Shown one piece after another: positions 32,932 through 41,100 of a stretch of 64,000 nt of DNA. Numbering within the stretch: the stretch's first letter is position 1; the number at the start of each line of letters is the position of its first letter. Position numbers and translations under genes: made by a program. Source of the DNA: Bog-473 sp963744935 (GTDB lineage: Bacteria > Actinomycetota > Acidimicrobiia > Acidimicrobiales > RAAP-2); NCBI GenBank assembly GCA_963744935.1, contig CAVUVM010000012.1, positions 310,001 to 374,000 on the forward strand. The letters are read 5' to 3'. A model generated the notes under the pieces. It was not told the origin of the DNA. It did not search any database and saw only the letters and a program-made list of their open reading frames with translations.

Positions 32932-34752
32932 CTATCGAGACGGTGTCAACCAGCGACGTTTGAACTTGCCCGATCGAGGCGGCAGCGGGTCCAGGCTCGC
33001 CTGCCAGTCGTGCAGGGCGACTTCGAGGACCTCGCGGCTGGCGGGCTCGTCGAGAAGGGCGTTCACCTTGGCGACGGTGACGTCAACGGCGGGCACGCCC
33101 ACCTCCGTGAGTCGGCCGGCACGCGTGAGGCGCGAGTGGTAGTGGACGGCCTGGGGGGACACGGTCTCTATGAGAGTCGCTTCGGCTCCCCCCAAGGGGA
33201 AGTTCGTCGTGACAGGCATCCGGCCGATGGGCAGATCCAACTCGATGAGCGCCAACCCGAACGAGACCTGGTCGGCGAACCTCTTCACACTGGCGTCGCC
33301 GTGGTCGAGCAGCCATCCGATCCACCGGGGCCAGGCCTCGGCCAGCAGGTCGTGGAAGGGGCGCGGTATGACGAGTAGGCCACCGTTGAGATTCTGGGCG
33401 CACGTCCACAGTAACCTCCCACCTGCCGCACGACCGAGACGCAATTCGCGCGTCAAACCGGCGGTGTCGATCAAGCGGCGCCATCCCGCCAGGGTCGGAA
33501 ATCCGTTACCGACGGTTTTACCGCGCACGGCAGTGCCGCGAGTGAACGGGGTGATGTCTTCGGCGAACGCGATATCGCAATCAGAGAGGACCGCGGCGCT
33601 CGCGTCGACCAAAGCTCCGGCGGTGAGTTGGCGGAGCTTGTTGGCATACACGTTGCGTTCGTCGAAGCGTGCCACCGGCACCACGCTGACGCCCAGAGAG
33701 CGCAAACGCGCGAGGTGGTCAGGATCGGTCCCCTCCACGACGTGCACCACGAGCCGCTGGGGTGCTATCCCGGCCAGACGCGTCAAGGTGAGCACCCAGA
33801 TGAGGCTCTGGTACACGAGCAGTGGTGGCTTGTCGACGACGCACGAGTAGACCACCTCGTTTTCGAGCAACGAGGTCGAGGCGCTCGCCCCCCCGGTGCC
33901 GGCAGGACCAGCTGGTTCGGTGCTGTGCGTGACTTCGAAGATCTGGTCCCGGCGTGACCAGGACTCGTCGGCGGGCTGCGGCGCCAATCGATCGCGCTCG
34001 GCGCGGTACTCATCGAGCCAGCGTTGTGTCCACTCCGATTGGACCGTTGAGTCCGTCACCGCGGGGTCGACAACGGCGGGTCTCGACGCGAGACCGAGGT
34101 AATCGAGCACCCGTTCGACTGTCGGTTGGTAATTCTCGACAATGTCTTCGTACGAGACTTCCAGGGGCCGGACGTCGCAACGGGCGAAGTACGCCTGCCA
34201 CTGCGCGTCCCAATCGATCAGCATGTCCTCGAGCCACCGGACCTGTTGGAGGAGCACCGGTTCGGGCCCACCGCGACTTGGGTCGGGTGGCTCGACGCAA
34301 CGCTCGTCTACCTCCCCTGTGTAGATGGCCCGGTAGTAGGACAGGGCCTGGGCGGCGGTATCGCGCCGGGAGACGTGGACATAGCGCGGGCTCGCCAGCA
34401 CGCGGCCAACGTGGTCCAACAGACCATCGGCACCTGTCGCGTTCTGCACGGTCCGAAGCAGCAACGCGAGCTGATGCCAGTGCGCCTGCAAGGCAAAGAC
34501 GCCATTTGCGGTCGCCGTATGCTGCATCGCTCGCTCGACCCTCGTCGTCGCCGGCACGTATTCAGGGCCGTAGCCCCACTGCGCGGCCAGGCTCTTGTAG
34601 CGCGGCGGATCGATGAACTCGTCAGGCTGTCCGACGATGCCGGTCTGGGCGAGGCCGCGGCACAGCAGGGTGCTCCCGGACCTCGGTGTCGACGCGACGA
34701 CACACGACAGCAACGCCTGCGACCGGTGTGCCGACACTGCCGCCCTCCGCAT
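32932..34752 (-). CDS. Stf0-like sulfotransferase fused to a glycosyltransferase-like domain (copy 2)
   Basis: A 606-aa paralogue of the 28757-30595 protein with the same domains (STPRSGSTLLCRGL, SDCDIAF, NLNGGLLVIPR). The first 330 or so residues are the same except the N-terminal ten and one Ser/Pro change. The C-terminal domain differs in clusters: VGAGVPTL versus VGNGFPTL, AAHAALTW versus AAGGRLLW, DHGDELAADVNRF versus DHGDASVKRF, and SLSGSMSLQALHY versus TLIETVSPQAVHY. This suggests altered acceptor or donor choice with a conserved sulfotransferase part. The start is the ATG homologous to copy 1; an upstream ATG at 34776 is in frame here only. Confidence 0.8.
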   Translation of the reverse strand: MRRAAVSAHRSQALLSCVVASTPRSGSTLLCRGLAQTGIVGQPDEFIDPPRYKSLAAQWGYGPEYVPATTRVERAMQHTATANGVFALQAHWHQLALLLRTVQNATGADGLLDHVGRVLASPRYVHVSRRDTAAQALSYYRAIYTGEVDERCVEPPDPSRGGPEPVLLQQVRWLEDMLIDWDAQWQAYFARCDVRPLEVSYEDIVENYQPTVERVLDYLGLASRPAVVDPAVTDSTVQSEWTQRWLDEYRAERDRLAPQPADESWSRRDQIFEVTHSTEPAGPAGTGGASASTSLLENEVVYSCVVDKPPLLVYQSLIWVLTLTRLAGIAPQRLVVHVVEGTDPDHLARLRSLGVSVVPVARFDERNVYANKLRQLTAGALVDASAAVLSDCDIAFAEDITPFTRGTAVRGKTVGNGFPTLAGWRRLIDTAGLTRELRLGRAAGGRLLWTCAQNLNGGLLVIPRPFHDLLAEAWPRWIGWLLDHGDASVKRFADQVSFGLALIELDLPIGRMPVTTNFPLGGAEATLIETVSPQAVHYHSRLTRAGRLTEVGVPAVDVTVAKVNALLDEPASREVLEVALHDWQASLDPLPPRSGKFKRRWLTPSR

Positions 34753-34817
34753 TTTGGTGATGGTAACACCCGCCATCAGGAGTCTTCGAAGCCGGGGCTG
34801 GTCATCGGTCCGTTCGA
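32965..34817. repeat. Long duplicated segment, copy 2 (with 28799-30660)
   Basis: Direct-repeat partner of the first segment. The homology starts at TGCCCGATCGAGGC near both gene ends and stops after GGTCCGTTCGAA upstream. The two sulfotransferase genes lie between the copies, so recombination between them would delete about 4.16 kb. Confidence 0.9.
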
Positions 34818-34851
34818 AGGGGCGACCTCCACGGCATCATTTGCAGAGCCA

Positions 34852-34917
34852 TCACGAAGGTGGAGCGAAGCGGTCGCGAAGGTATAGCGGAGCTATCACG
34901 AAGGTGGCGTTGCTGGT
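34852..34917 (+). repeat. 22-bp tandem repeat, three units
   Basis: Three units starting TCRCGAAGGT at 34852, 34874 and 34896, 22 bp apart. The second unit contains TAGCGGAGCTA, a small inverted repeat. Function unknown. Confidence 0.55.
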
Positions 34918-35349
34918 CGAGATTGGCATCGCTTGCGCCGAGAGAAACGCCATTGACTGCCGGCGCCCGTTTGACCGTGGTGTTCGGTTCTAGTCAAGGA
35001 CAAAACGGCTGGCTCGAGGGCTCTTCGGTGATCACCCCGGTCCTCACTCGGCGCGAGCTGCTCGCCGAAACACCCGATCTCGCAGTAGCCCCGACCCAAG
35101 GTCCTTCTAGACGCCGTGCGCCGGAGGGAAAGGCCCAGCTCAGGGGAGGATGCTGACGTCAACCAACCCGCAATCGTCCCGCAACTGAATTTGTCACTTT
35201 GTTGATTAATCCTGTGTCCCCAAAGCATTTGACGGGTATGAGGCATAACGTCGCCGTGCGAGACGTCGCGTGAAGTTGCCAATCGCTCTGGATCAAGTGA
35301 CTTGTCACCGGTCAAGTGCTCTGTCTGGGTCAAATGAGGGGGGAACCAG
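34918..35349. other. Intergenic region before the GH26-like gene
   Basis: 430 bp without a credible gene on either strand. The last 30 bp contain AGGGGGG as ribosome site for the gene at 35350. TTTGACGGG near 35228 could be part of a promoter, but no matching -10 box was clear. No riboswitch consensus was recognised. Confidence 0.45.
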
Positions 35350-37284
35350 ATGCGTCTCGTCGGAAGACTCGTGCGTTCGTTCGCACCGGTAGTGCCTACA
35401 GAGATCGCTGTCGGCAACGCCGAAGAGATGAGAGGATCGTTGTCACCCGCATTGTCGACCTACCGGCCGTCTTCTGTTCAGCTCCGTACTCCTCGTCATA
35501 CTCGTCGTCTATCGTCTCCTTTCACGGTCCTCGTCATACTCGTCGCGTCGACCGTCTCGCTGACAGTCAGCCCTCCGTCCCATGCCGGAGCGGCGTCGGC
35601 GTCGGCTTCGGCTCCCGCGACGCGCGGTGTCGCCCTCGTCGCCACGCCCGACGGTAAGGGCTACTGGGTCGCTACCTCGACCGGCGGCGTGTATTCGTTC
35701 GGCGACGCGGGCTTCTACGGGGGCATGAGCGGTCGAGCGCTCAATGCGCCCATCGTCGGCATGGCTGCCACACCTTCGGGCGACGGGTACTGGCTCGTCG
35801 CCTCCGATGGGGGCATCTTCAGCTTTGGCGACGCCGGCTTCTTCGGGTCGGCTGGGGCCCTGCCGCTGAACAAGCCCATCGTCGGCATGGCAACCACGCC
35901 CTCGGGCCAGGGCTATTGGCTCGTTGCCTCTGATGGTGGTGTCTTCAGCTACGGCGACGCGACGTTCCGGGGCTCGACCGGATCCATCCATCTCAACCAG
36001 CCGGTCGTGGGCATGGCCGCCACGCCCTCGGGACACGGCTACTGGCTCGTCGCCTCCGACGGGGGTGTCTTCAGCTTCGGCAACGCGACGTTCATGGGTT
36101 CGACCGGATCCATCCATCTCAACCAGCCGGTCGTGGGCATGGCAGCCACACCCTCGGGAGACGGCTACTGGCTCGTGGCCTCCGACGGGGGAATCTTCAG
36201 CTACGGCGATGCGACATTCTGGGGCTCGACCGGCTCCATTCACCTCAACGAGCCGGTCGTGGGCATGGCGGCCACGCCATCGGCTGGTGGCTACTGGCTC
36301 GTGGCGTCCGACGGTGGCGTGTTCACGTTCGGCTCGGCGGTCTTCGAGGGATCGGCCGTCGGGGACATCGCCGCACTCGGCCTGGCGCACACCTCGGGTC
36401 CAGGGTCAGGATCCGTCCTCGGGGTCTACGCAGGTCCCGAAGATCCGCCGGCTGTCTCAGACTTCGCGGCGAGGCTAGGCGGCAAACCGCGTTTTGCCAT
36501 GGACTTTCTCGACGGGACGTCGTGGTCCACGATCGACGATCCCTCTCAGCTGGTCTCCCAATGGGCCGGCTCGGGCTACACCATGATCTGGGGAGTCCCG
36601 ATGCTCCCCGGCTCGGGGGCGTCGCTTGCCACGGGGGCCACGGGAGCCTACGACGGTTACTTCACCACCTTGGCCCATGCCCTGGTGGCGGACGGGCAAG
36701 GGAGCTCCATCATCCGCATGGGCTGGGAGTTCAACGGAGGCTGGTTCCCCTGGGCCGCCAACGGGCAGGCCCCCGCCTTCGTCGGGTACTGGCAGCAGAT
36801 CGTCACCACGATGCGCTCGGTGCGCGGCGCCAACTTCACCTTTGAGTGGAACCCCACCCGCGGGGACCTAGGCGTCGGGGATCTGGCCGACTACTACCCC
36901 GGTGACGCCTACGTGGACTACGTCGGCCTCGATGTCTACGACACCGAGTGGGCCTCGTACCCCGGCATGCCCGCCGAGTTCGAGAACATGGAGACGCAGC
37001 CCTACGGCCTCGACTGGTTGGCGTCTTTTGCGGCGGCCCACGACAAGCCCATGGTCTTTCCCGAATGGGGCCTCGGTTGGGGCACCTGCAGCGCCAGTGG
37101 TCAGCCGATCAGCGGCTCGGGTCAGGTGTGCGGCGGCGACGACGCGACCCTCGTGAACGACATGAGCCAGTGGATCGCCACACACAACGTCTTCGAGGCG
37201 ACCTTCTGGGACTACGGTTCGAGCAGCATCGACCAGGGGTCCAACCCCAACACCGCCGCCGCGCTGCAGGCTGACTTCGGGTAG
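35350..37284 (+). CDS. Secreted GH26-like glycoside hydrolase with six 42-aa repeats
   Basis: A 644-aa protein. After an unusually long N-terminus, a hydrophobic segment (about 58-80) serves as signal or anchor. Six 42-residue units of GYWLVASDGGxFSYGDAxFxGS follow (about 104-355). The C-terminal domain (about 360-640) resembles family 26 beta-mannanase: the acid/base Glu460 in RMGWEFNGGWFPW, YVGLDVYD, and the nucleophile Glu572 in VFPEWGLGW. It probably cuts mannan-like or other beta-linked glycans outside the cell. The repeat block is the same as in the NlpC/P60 protein at 18132, so it is a swappable module. Confidence 0.85.
   Translation: MRLVGRLVRSFAPVVPTEIAVGNAEEMRGSLSPALSTYRPSSVQLRTPRHTRRLSSPFTVLVILVASTVSLTVSPPSHAGAASASASAPATRGVALVATPDGKGYWVATSTGGVYSFGDAGFYGGMSGRALNAPIVGMAATPSGDGYWLVASDGGIFSFGDAGFFGSAGALPLNKPIVGMATTPSGQGYWLVASDGGVFSYGDATFRGSTGSIHLNQPVVGMAATPSGHGYWLVASDGGVFSFGNATFMGSTGSIHLNQPVVGMAATPSGDGYWLVASDGGIFSYGDATFWGSTGSIHLNEPVVGMAATPSAGGYWLVASDGGVFTFGSAVFEGSAVGDIAALGLAHTSGPGSGSVLGVYAGPEDPPAVSDFAARLGGKPRFAMDFLDGTSWSTIDDPSQLVSQWAGSGYTMIWGVPMLPGSGASLATGATGAYDGYFTTLAHALVADGQGSSIIRMGWEFNGGWFPWAANGQAPAFVGYWQQIVTTMRSVRGANFTFEWNPTRGDLGVGDLADYYPGDAYVDYVGLDVYDTEWASYPGMPAEFENMETQPYGLDWLASFAAAHDKPMVFPEWGLGWGTCSASGQPISGSGQVCGGDDATLVNDMSQWIATHNVFEATFWDYGSSSIDQGSNPNTAAALQADFG
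35659..36414 (+). repeat. Six 126-bp tandem repeats (42-aa units)
   Basis: Units start at 35659, 35785, 35911, 36037, 36163 and 36289, exactly 126 bp apart. Units 3 to 5 are the closest to each other. The unit length and number equal those of the 18330 array, but the DNA has diverged between genes. Confidence 0.9.
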
Positions 37285-37290
37285 GCAGCT

Positions 37291-37705
37291 TCACCACACC
37301 GACTGGTGCCGCGTGGCCATCGGCCAGAACGCGCCGGACAACGATGTCGCCGCCGCGATGACGTCGACGACATCGCGCCCGCTCAAGGTGGGCAGCAGGT
37401 TACGAACCGAGACGACAATGGCGTCGATCACCGCGTGGGTCACCAGCTTGAATTCGCGCACCGCCTCGACCGAGACATTCCGTTCGAGGTTGAGCGGAGC
37501 TTGGCCCAAGTAAGTCGCAAAAGGCGCCCCGAACCGCGAGCGGCCGGGCGACCACACATCCCCGACCACCTGCCGCTCGGGGTGAGCGCCGTCGAAGGCT
37601 CGATCCGTCTCGACCAGCAACTCCTCGCCGCCGACTCCAGCGAGCCGTACCCGATAGAGCTTCTCGCCGACACGCCGCAGTAGATCGGAGAGGGAATTGC
37701 CTGGA
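37291..37705 (-). pseudogene. TetR-family remnant (C-terminal domain only)
   Basis: The frame encodes LNLERNVSVEAVREFKLVTHAVIDAIVVSVRNLLPTLSGRD and ends ATSLSGAFWPMATRHQSVW, the pattern of a TetR C-terminal ligand domain. No helix-turn-helix precedes it: the frame opens after a TGA beside the MarR stop, and the only starts are internal TTG codons. It is therefore most likely a decayed regulator. The stretch NSLSDLLRRVGEKLYRVRLAGVGG upstream may be scrambled N-terminal sequence. Confidence 0.5.
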
Positions 37706-37714
37706 CGGCGAGTA

Positions 37715-38182
37715 TCAATCCGCCCGTCGAGTCACCTGCGTCAGCATCCGGACGAGATCCTCGAACCGCTTCACACCGAGCTCATTGACGAAGGATTCCT
37801 CGGTGGTCCGCACTGCCTCCCCGATGACGTCGGCAGCCTGCCTGCCTTTAGCCGAAAGCCGAAGATCGCTCCGGCGACGATCAGCACCGTTGGGCCTTCG
37901 ATCCACGAATCCCATCTTCACCAGAGCGTCGACGAGTTTCGACACCGCCTGCTTGCTGATGCCCATCTCGCTTATCAAGTGGCTGGCGTCAGTTCCCCCT
38001 CCCGCAAGAACCATGAGCGCCCAATAGGCCGGCTGCGGCAACTCGTCGAAACCGCACTCTGCCAAGCGATCCCGGATGGAGGCCCGGTAGCGCTGGTTGG
38101 TCCGACGCAGCAGCCACGGCAACGGCGCAGGCCCAGCGAAGAGCTCTCGGCCGACATCCGAGGCTGCACCTTCATTAGTCAT
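37715..38182 (-). CDS. MarR-family transcriptional regulator
   Basis: A 155-aa MarR protein. The winged helix is visible in DASHLISEMGISKQAVSKLVDALVKMGFVDRRPNGADRRRSDLRLSAKG, with the RRxxxR-type wing. It is divergent from a small membrane protein gene. TTGACAGTCTATCAA between them is a near-perfect inverted repeat overlapping the rightward promoter, consistent with self-repression and control of the neighbour. The ligand is unknown. Confidence 0.9.
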   Translation of the reverse strand: MTNEGAASDVGRELFAGPAPLPWLLRRTNQRYRASIRDRLAECGFDELPQPAYWALMVLAGGGTDASHLISEMGISKQAVSKLVDALVKMGFVDRRPNGADRRRSDLRLSAKGRQAADVIGEAVRTTEESFVNELGVKRFEDLVRMLTQVTRRAD

Positions 38183-38187
38183 GTAAG

Positions 38188-38216
38188 TTGACAGTCTATC
38201 AAGTGGACTACATGAT
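38188..38216 (+). promoter_or_regulatory. Promoter and MarR-operator candidate
   Basis: TTGACA (38188) and CATGAT (38211) are 17 bp apart and suit a rightward promoter. TTGACAG-T-CTATCAA (38188-38202) forms 7-bp arms with one mismatch, sitting over the -35 box. Binding by the adjacent MarR is inferred. Confidence 0.65.
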
Positions 38217-38247
38217 GGTGGATGGTAACCATAAAGGAGCGGCCCTG

Positions 38248-38484
38248 ATGCCCTACGGCAGCGGTCGGATCGTCCAACAGGCTCTCATGCATGCGACCCC
38301 ATGGCAGCGCTACCTCATCGGTGTCGCCATGATCGCCGGCGGCGTCGTACTCGTCCTGCTCGGACGCGTCACGGGCGGCCTGCTCGCGGTCGCCGGAGTC
38401 TTCCTGCTCTGGCGCATGGTTCGCGTCCGGCTGCGCCGGTCCCAGGCGACGGCGGAAGCAGCGCAACCGGGTGATGTCTCGTGA
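38248..38484 (+). CDS. Small two-helix membrane protein
   Basis: A 78-aa protein with two hydrophobic segments (YLIGVAMIAGGVVLVLLG and GGLLAVAGVFLLWRMV) and a basic C-terminal side (RVRLRR). The ATG at 38248 has AAGGAG 8 nt upstream. I know of no named family. Its position divergent from MarR and its overlap with the next lipoprotein gene suggest a small envelope operon under MarR control. Confidence 0.7.
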   Translation: MPYGSGRIVQQALMHATPWQRYLIGVAMIAGGVVLVLLGRVTGGLLAVAGVFLLWRMVRVRLRRSQATAEAAQPGDVS

Positions 38485-39734
38485 TGCACTCTTGCCACTA
38501 TTCCCTCATTGGTCGGCGAGATCACCTGTCTGCCGTGACGCCCGCCTCGCGGCGATCGCCTGCACTCGTGGCGAGCCTTGTCGTCGTCGCGGCAGTCGTG
38601 CTCGCCGCGTGCGGTGGAGGGGCAAGTGGAGGCGGTTCCGCCACGACCACGACCGTCTCGCGATGGGGCGTCGTTGGTAACGCAGGCGCGATCAGGCAAC
38701 TCGAGCTGGACAGGCCGACCGCCATAGCCGACATCAGGGGACGGGTCGTACAGATCGCCACCTCGAACTCCGACGGGTATGCGCTCTCATCGACCGGCGC
38801 CGTCTACGCCTGGGGGGTCAACAGCGACGGGGAGCTCGGCGACGGTGCCTTGACGCCATACGAGACCAAGGCCGTCGAAGTCGATTTCCCCGCCGGCGTC
38901 AAGATCACGTCGCTCCCGAACCCCATGCCATTCGACGCTGGGCTGGCCATCGACTCGAGCGGCCACGCCTGGGGATGGGGTCTCAACGGGGCCGACGACC
39001 TTTGCTTGACCGGTCTGATTCACAGTCGCCCCCAACAGCTGTCCCTCTCTGACGTCACGCTCGCGACCGGCGCTCGAACCCACGCCCTGTTTGACTCGAA
39101 CGGCACCGTGTACGCCTGTGGAAGCGGCGATGCCGGCGAGCTGGGCACCGGGTCGACCACATCGACGAGTATTCCGACGCCTGTCGTCGGATTACCCAGT
39201 GGCGTAAAGGTCACCGCCCTCACGTCATCGTGGGAGGGATCAGGGGCGCAATTGGAGAATGGCGACTACTACAACTGGGGGTACAACGCGGCGGGTCAGC
39301 TCGGTAACGGTTCAACGCTTAACAGCGCGGTACCGGTCAAAGTTGGGCTTCCCGGCTCTGTCAGGCAGGTATTCCAGGGCGGGAGCGGGCCGAAGAACGG
39401 CCAGACGATCGCCATCCTTCAAGACGGTGCCGTCTGGACGTGGGGTGACAACGACCGAGGTCAGCTGGGCATTGGCACCCAGATCGATTCCGACGTACCG
39501 GTGCGCCTGCACGTTCCGAAGAACGTCACCTTCGTCAAGGTGAACTCGGGCGGCTTCGCCAGCTACGCCATTGACTCGACTGGGCGATTGTGGGCCTGGG
39601 GCGACAACGCAAGCGGGCAGCTCGGCACCGGTTCGGACCCGCAGCGCGCGACACTCCCGGTCGACGTCGGCATTCACCTGACCCAGGTGTCGTCGACGGC
39701 ACAAAACGTCGCTGGGTTCGAAGAGCGCAGCTGA
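38481..39734 (+). CDS. RCC1-repeat lipoprotein
   Basis: About 417 aa. The N-terminus has a signal peptide with lipobox VLAACGGG, so it is a surface lipoprotein. RCC1-type repeats follow: VYAWGVNSDGELGDG, VYACGSGDAGELGTGS, YYNWGYNAAGQLGNGS, VWTWGDNDRGQLGIGT and LWAWGDNASGQLGTGS, predicting a seven-bladed propeller. Bacterial RCC1-like proteins are usually binding scaffolds of unknown ligand. The start overlaps the small membrane protein stop (GTGATG). Confidence 0.85.
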   Translation: MMHSCHYSLIGRRDHLSAVTPASRRSPALVASLVVVAAVVLAACGGGASGGGSATTTTVSRWGVVGNAGAIRQLELDRPTAIADIRGRVVQIATSNSDGYALSSTGAVYAWGVNSDGELGDGALTPYETKAVEVDFPAGVKITSLPNPMPFDAGLAIDSSGHAWGWGLNGADDLCLTGLIHSRPQQLSLSDVTLATGARTHALFDSNGTVYACGSGDAGELGTGSTTSTSIPTPVVGLPSGVKVTALTSSWEGSGAQLENGDYYNWGYNAAGQLGNGSTLNSAVPVKVGLPGSVRQVFQGGSGPKNGQTIAILQDGAVWTWGDNDRGQLGIGTQIDSDVPVRLHVPKNVTFVKVNSGGFASYAIDSTGRLWAWGDNASGQLGTGSDPQRATLPVDVGIHLTQVSSTAQNVAGFEERS

Positions 39735-39746
39735 AACCAAGCAAAA

Positions 39747-40562
39747 TCACGTAAAGGACGATCTTTCGTTCGCCCTGCGCGCAACGACGTGAAACCAGGC
39801 GCAACCTGACGTATCGCCATCGAGCGCGCGACCGTCGTCAGCCACAACTCGCTCCACAACGAAGCCGCGTTCGGTCAACGCCCTCATTTCGCCGGCCACC
39901 GTCGTGAAATGCGCCATCTCGAAGTCGAGCGCACCGAGAGGGGCCACGGCCCAATCGCCGTGATCTTCGGCTCTGGTCTTCGCCCGCCGCCAGCGCGTAA
40001 GCGCCTTCTGGTACTCGGGGGCTCCTGTCACAAGCCCGTACAGAAAGCGTCCGCCATGCTTGACGGCAGGCTCGCCGGCCGCTCGCCTCGGCACCAGCCG
40101 AGGCGGCTCCAAGTAGGCGCCACCGAACTTCGCAAGCGTCGCGTACACGAACAGGCCATCTCGCTGTACAACTCGCCGCACTTCGTCGATGACGCGCAAC
40201 CGCTGCTCGTGCCCCAGGTTGTCGATCCCGTTGTAGCTGAAGAAGACGAGTTTGAAGCGGGACGCGGGAAAAATCGAGAGATCACTGGCGTCGCCATGCC
40301 GGACGTCGATGCCCGGGTAGAGCGAGCGACACGCGCTGACCATCTCCGGGGACCAGTCGAGCGCAACGTAGTCCTCCGTGAGCAGACGGAGGAGCCAGGT
40401 CGTTCGACCGGCGCCGACCCCGAGGTCGAGAATTCCTTGACCGCGAACCTCGTCAGCGATCGAGTTGACGACGACGCGTTCCCCCACATCGATCCATCCC
40501 TGCATCAGCCGGTATTTCTCTACTAGCGCCCGGCCTCTCCACAGTTCGTTGTGCGCATTCAC
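39747..40562 (-). CDS. SAM-dependent methyltransferase (class I)
   Basis: A 271-aa protein. ILDLGVGAGRTTWLL is motif I of a class I methyltransferase, followed by YVALDWSPEMVSACRSLYPGIDVRHGDASDL and FKLVFFSYNGIDNLGHEQRLRVIDEVRRV. The acceptor cannot be read. It lies alone between the RCC1 gene and a decayed hydrolase. Confidence 0.82.
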   Translation of the reverse strand: MNAHNELWRGRALVEKYRLMQGWIDVGERVVVNSIADEVRGQGILDLGVGAGRTTWLLRLLTEDYVALDWSPEMVSACRSLYPGIDVRHGDASDLSIFPASRFKLVFFSYNGIDNLGHEQRLRVIDEVRRVVQRDGLFVYATLAKFGGAYLEPPRLVPRRAAGEPAVKHGGRFLYGLVTGAPEYQKALTRWRRAKTRAEDHGDWAVAPLGALDFEMAHFTTVAGEMRALTERGFVVERVVADDGRALDGDTSGCAWFHVVARRANERSSFT

Positions 40563-40591
40563 GTCCCGTCACTCTGCCCATCCGTTTTTCG

Positions 40592-40830
40592 CTACCCGAT
40601 GAACTTGAGGAGGGCTTCGTTGACCTCGTCGGGGTGCGTCCAGCCCACGTTGTGTGGTCCGCCCTCGATCTCGACGAGTTCTACGTCCTTGACCGCTCCA
40701 GGGATTCGACGACCCGTCGCGTCGATGGGCAGAATCCGTGGATGAGCGCCACTGGCTGTCCCGAGTCATGATCCTCGTAGTAGATCTCGATCGGGGCTGA
40801 GTTCTCCTGACCGACAGTGACATATGGCAT
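40592..40830 (-). pseudogene. Alpha/beta hydrolase (haloperoxidase-like) with large internal deletion
   Basis: The first 33 residues (MPYVTVGQENSAPIEIYYED, then GQPVALIHGF) are a normal start of a non-heme chloroperoxidase-like alpha/beta hydrolase, including the oxyanion HG. The sequence then jumps, with a frame change, to LPIDATGRRIPGAVKDVELVEIEGG and PHNVGWTHPDEVNEALLKFIG, a normal C-terminus with the catalytic His. About 200 central residues, including the nucleophile Ser, are missing. Confidence 0.8.
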
Positions 40831-41100
40831 CGGGCGCTTTCCCTTTGAGCCAATGAGAGATTGATCCTTTGCACACTCTGCTCCCATCGCCAACACACAG
40901 GCAAGGAGTTTGAAGGAAATAGTCACCATCGCCGCTCTCGCCGGGCACGCGTCTGAGGATCAGGGGCCGGTGCAAGGTAGCGGTCCCAGATCAGCCGCTG
41001 CAGTGAACTTTTCCTGCATTGGAGGAACTTGCCTCAGCCGCCGGGCCTTAGGCGACCACACGGCCCGTCATCGTTGTCTCACCCAAAAGAGGCCGCCGAC

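Noticed and set aside
28799..34817. Composite transposon flanked by direct repeats
   Set aside because: No transposase, terminal inverted repeats or target duplications are seen, and the repeats are genes themselves.
34918..35349. Cyclic-di-GMP or cyclic-di-AMP riboswitch before the secreted hydrolase
   Set aside because: No consensus segments of these riboswitches could be found; only a normal ribosome site is clear.
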